Below, in pieces: positions 62,838 through 64,000 of a stretch of DNA of 64,000 nucleotides. Positions within the stretch are counted from its first letter, which is position 1, and the number at the start of each line of letters is the position of its first letter. Position numbers and translations under genes: made by a program. The DNA is from Blastococcus sp. DSM 46786 (GTDB lineage: Bacteria > Actinomycetota > Actinomycetes > Mycobacteriales > Geodermatophilaceae), in assembly GCF_900109665.1 (NCBI RefSeq), contig NZ_FOAO01000001.1, positions 317,098 to 381,097 of the forward strand. The letters are read 5' to 3'. The notes beneath the pieces are model-generated. The model was given only the letters and a program-made list of their open reading frames with translations, searched no databases and was not told the origin of the DNA.

Positions 62838-62987
62838 GACGTGAGTGGTGCCTCTCTCGCCGCGGTTCCTCGTGCGCCGGGTCTCAGGGACTTGGCGCCG
62901 GGCCTCTCGGCGATCGGTGGTGCCTAGTGGACAGTTACTGCTGTGCGTGTCGCACCCGCGCCGGCCCCGTTGGTGAGGGCCTGGAAC

Positions 62988-63044
62988 GGCCCGGCTGCAG
63001 GGCCCCGTGGCGCGCGAAGCGTGTCACGGGGAGCAGCCGGGTCC
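62988..63044 (-). terminator. Family 1 post-stop hairpin after rpsZ (copy g)
   Basis: Plus-strand arms GGCCCGGCTGC (62988-62998) and GCAGCCGGGTCC (63033-63044); inner stem CCCCGTG / CACGGGG is perfect. Both stems differ in sequence from the other copies but stay paired. It begins 2 nt after the rpsZ stop codon. Confidence 0.72.
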
Positions 63045-63046
63045 TT

Positions 63047-63232
63047 CTACCAGCTGGACTTTCGCACGCCGGGGAGCTCCCCGGCGTGGGCCATCTCCCG
63101 CAGGCAGATCCGGCACAGGCCGAACTTGCGGAAGACCGAGTGCGGGCGTCCGCACCGCTGGCAGCGGGTGTAGCCGCGCACCTTGAACTTCGGGGTGCGA
63201 GCTGCCTTGTTGATCAGCGCCTTCTTGGCCAT
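63047..63232 (-). CDS. rpsZ: 30S ribosomal protein S14 type Z
   Basis: A 61-residue zinc-binding uS14: [55 protein letters not shown]. The ligands are C24, C27, C40 and C43. ATG 63230-63232. It is the C+ form in its usual place between rplE and rpsH. Confidence 0.98.
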   Translation of the reverse strand: MAKKALINKAARTPKFKVRGYTRCQRCGRPHSVFRKFGLCRICLREMAHAGELPGVRKSSW

Positions 63233-63251
63233 CTCTTCTCTCCTGCCCGGC

Positions 63252-63836
63252 TCAGCGGACGGTCGTGATGACGGGCTGGCCGGCGAAGGGGAAGCCGAGT
63301 TGGCGGAGCAGCTCGCGACCCTCCTCGTCGTTGGTCGCGGTGGTGACCAGGGTGATGTCCATGCCGCGGGGACGGTCGATCCTGTCGACGTCGATCTCGC
63401 GGAACATCGACTGCTCGGTCAGGCCGAACGTGTAGTTGCCGTTGCCGTCGAACTGCTTGGCGTTCAGACCGCGGAAGTCGCGGATGCGGGGCAGGGCCAG
63501 CGACAGCAGGCGGTCGAGGAACTCCCACATGCGGTCGCCGCGGAGGGTGACCTTTGCGCCGATCGGCATGCCCTCGCGCAGCTTGAACTGCGCGATGGAC
63601 TTGCGGGCCCGGACGACGGCCGGCTTCTGACCGGTGATGGCGGTGAGGTCGCGGACCGCGCCGTCCATCAGCTTGGCGTCGCGGGTGGCCTCGCCGACGC
63701 CCATGTTGACGACGATCTTCGTCAGGCGCGGGATCTGCATGACGTTCTCGTAGCCGAACTCCGACTGGAGGGCGGGCACGATCGTCTCGCGGTAGTGGGC
63801 GAGCATGCGGGGCAGCTCACGGGTGGGTGCGCTCAT
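63252..63836 (-). CDS. rplE: 50S ribosomal protein L5
   Basis: A 194-residue uL5 binding 5S r[61 protein letters not shown] and [15 protein letters not shown] 63834-63836, 5 nt after rplX. Confidence 0.98.
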   Translation of the reverse strand: MSAPTRELPRMLAHYRETIVPALQSEFGYENVMQIPRLTKIVVNMGVGEATRDAKLMDGAVRDLTAITGQKPAVVRARKSIAQFKLREGMPIGAKVTLRGDRMWEFLDRLLSLALPRIRDFRGLNAKQFDGNGNYTFGLTEQSMFREIDVDRIDRPRGMDITLVTTATNDEEGRELLRQLGFPFAGQPVITTVR

Positions 63837-63841
63837 GAGGT

Positions 63842-64000
63842 TCAGAGGTCCTTACCGGTGCGCCGCGAGACCCGGATGCTGCGGCCTTCCTCGTCCTTGC
63901 GGTAGCCGACCCGGGTCGGCTTCTCCTCGGAGTCGACCACCATCACGCTGCTCACGTGGATGGCCGCCTCCTGCGTGACGATCCCGCCCTGCTGGGCGCC
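63842..64000 (-). CDS. rplX: 50S ribosomal protein L24, C-terminal fragment
   Basis: Only the last 52 codons are in the window; the gene runs off the right edge. The translation [20 protein letters not shown], then [28 protein letters not shown] is the typical uL24 C-terminus (IxxxEAPIHxSNV in the family). It precedes rplE as usual. Confidence 0.95.
   Translation of the reverse strand, partial: GAQQGGIVTQEAAIHVSSVMVVDSEEKPTRVGYRKDEEGRSIRVSRRTGKDL

Overview
The window is a chromosomal segment of a very GC-rich actinobacterium. GTG starts are common, most polycistrons are joined by 4-nt GTGA/ATGA overlaps, and many genes look leaderless (TANNNT box 6-8 nt before GTG). Gene content and protein style fit the Geodermatophilaceae (Blastococcus / Geodermatophilus / Modestobacter type); that placement is inference. 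The order sucC - B12-binding mutase subunit - M23 peptidase - pcrA - chorismate mutase - guaA/guaB3/guaB - bldM - whiD - groEL/groES - tsa genes - glmS/glmM - rpsI/rplM - truA - alpha and spc ribosomal operons resembles, from memory, the SCO47xx-48xx region of Streptomyces coelicolor. Most core genes lie on the minus strand.

Layout. 1-7 kb: end of sucC, an IcmB-like cobalamin subunit, a membrane protein, a lipase, an M23 peptidase, the PcrA helicase, and chorismate mutase behind a candidate attenuator. 7-13 kb: an ECF41 sigma-factor module with its carboxymuconolactone-decarboxylase partner and a matching promoter, then a PIG-L deacetylase, a serine hydrolase and a short-chain fatty-acid transporter. 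12.4-13.9 kb: a solitary TnpB. 13.9-17.1 kb: a PspC-type two-component system divergent from PspC membrane proteins. 17-20 kb: a cation antiporter and a hydrolase/WYL-regulator pair. 20-24 kb: guanine nucleotide synthesis. 25-26.5 kb: the developmental regulators bldM and whiD. 26.6-28.8 kb: groEL and groES with a CIRCE operator. 30.2-31 kb: a small HTH gene and a Clp-N gene behind twin operators. 31-43.9 kb: tRNA t6A genes, UDG, alr, nnr, acpS, glmS, glmM, rpsI, rplM. 44-51.3 kb: a block of mostly molybdenum-cofactor genes (moeA, moaC, mogA, fdhD, mobA) between rplM and truA. 51.3-64 kb: truA, rplQ, rpoA, rpsD/K/M, rpmJ, infA, map, adk, secY, rplO, rpmD, rpsE, rplR, rplF, rpsH, rpsZ, rplE and the end of rplX.

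The most striking non-gene structure is two families of hairpin elements placed directly after stop codons. Family 1 has seven copies (after csm, guaA, groES, rpoA, map, rplO and rpsZ); its outer stem, and in some copies its inner stem, changes sequence between copies while staying paired. Family 2 has two copies (after groEL and glmS) with identical spacing but different, still complementary arms. There are also a 45-bp x 5 minisatellite beside map and a 91-97 bp tandem repeat family at two loci. No rRNA, tRNA or CRISPR array was seen. All work was by reading; no database search was made.
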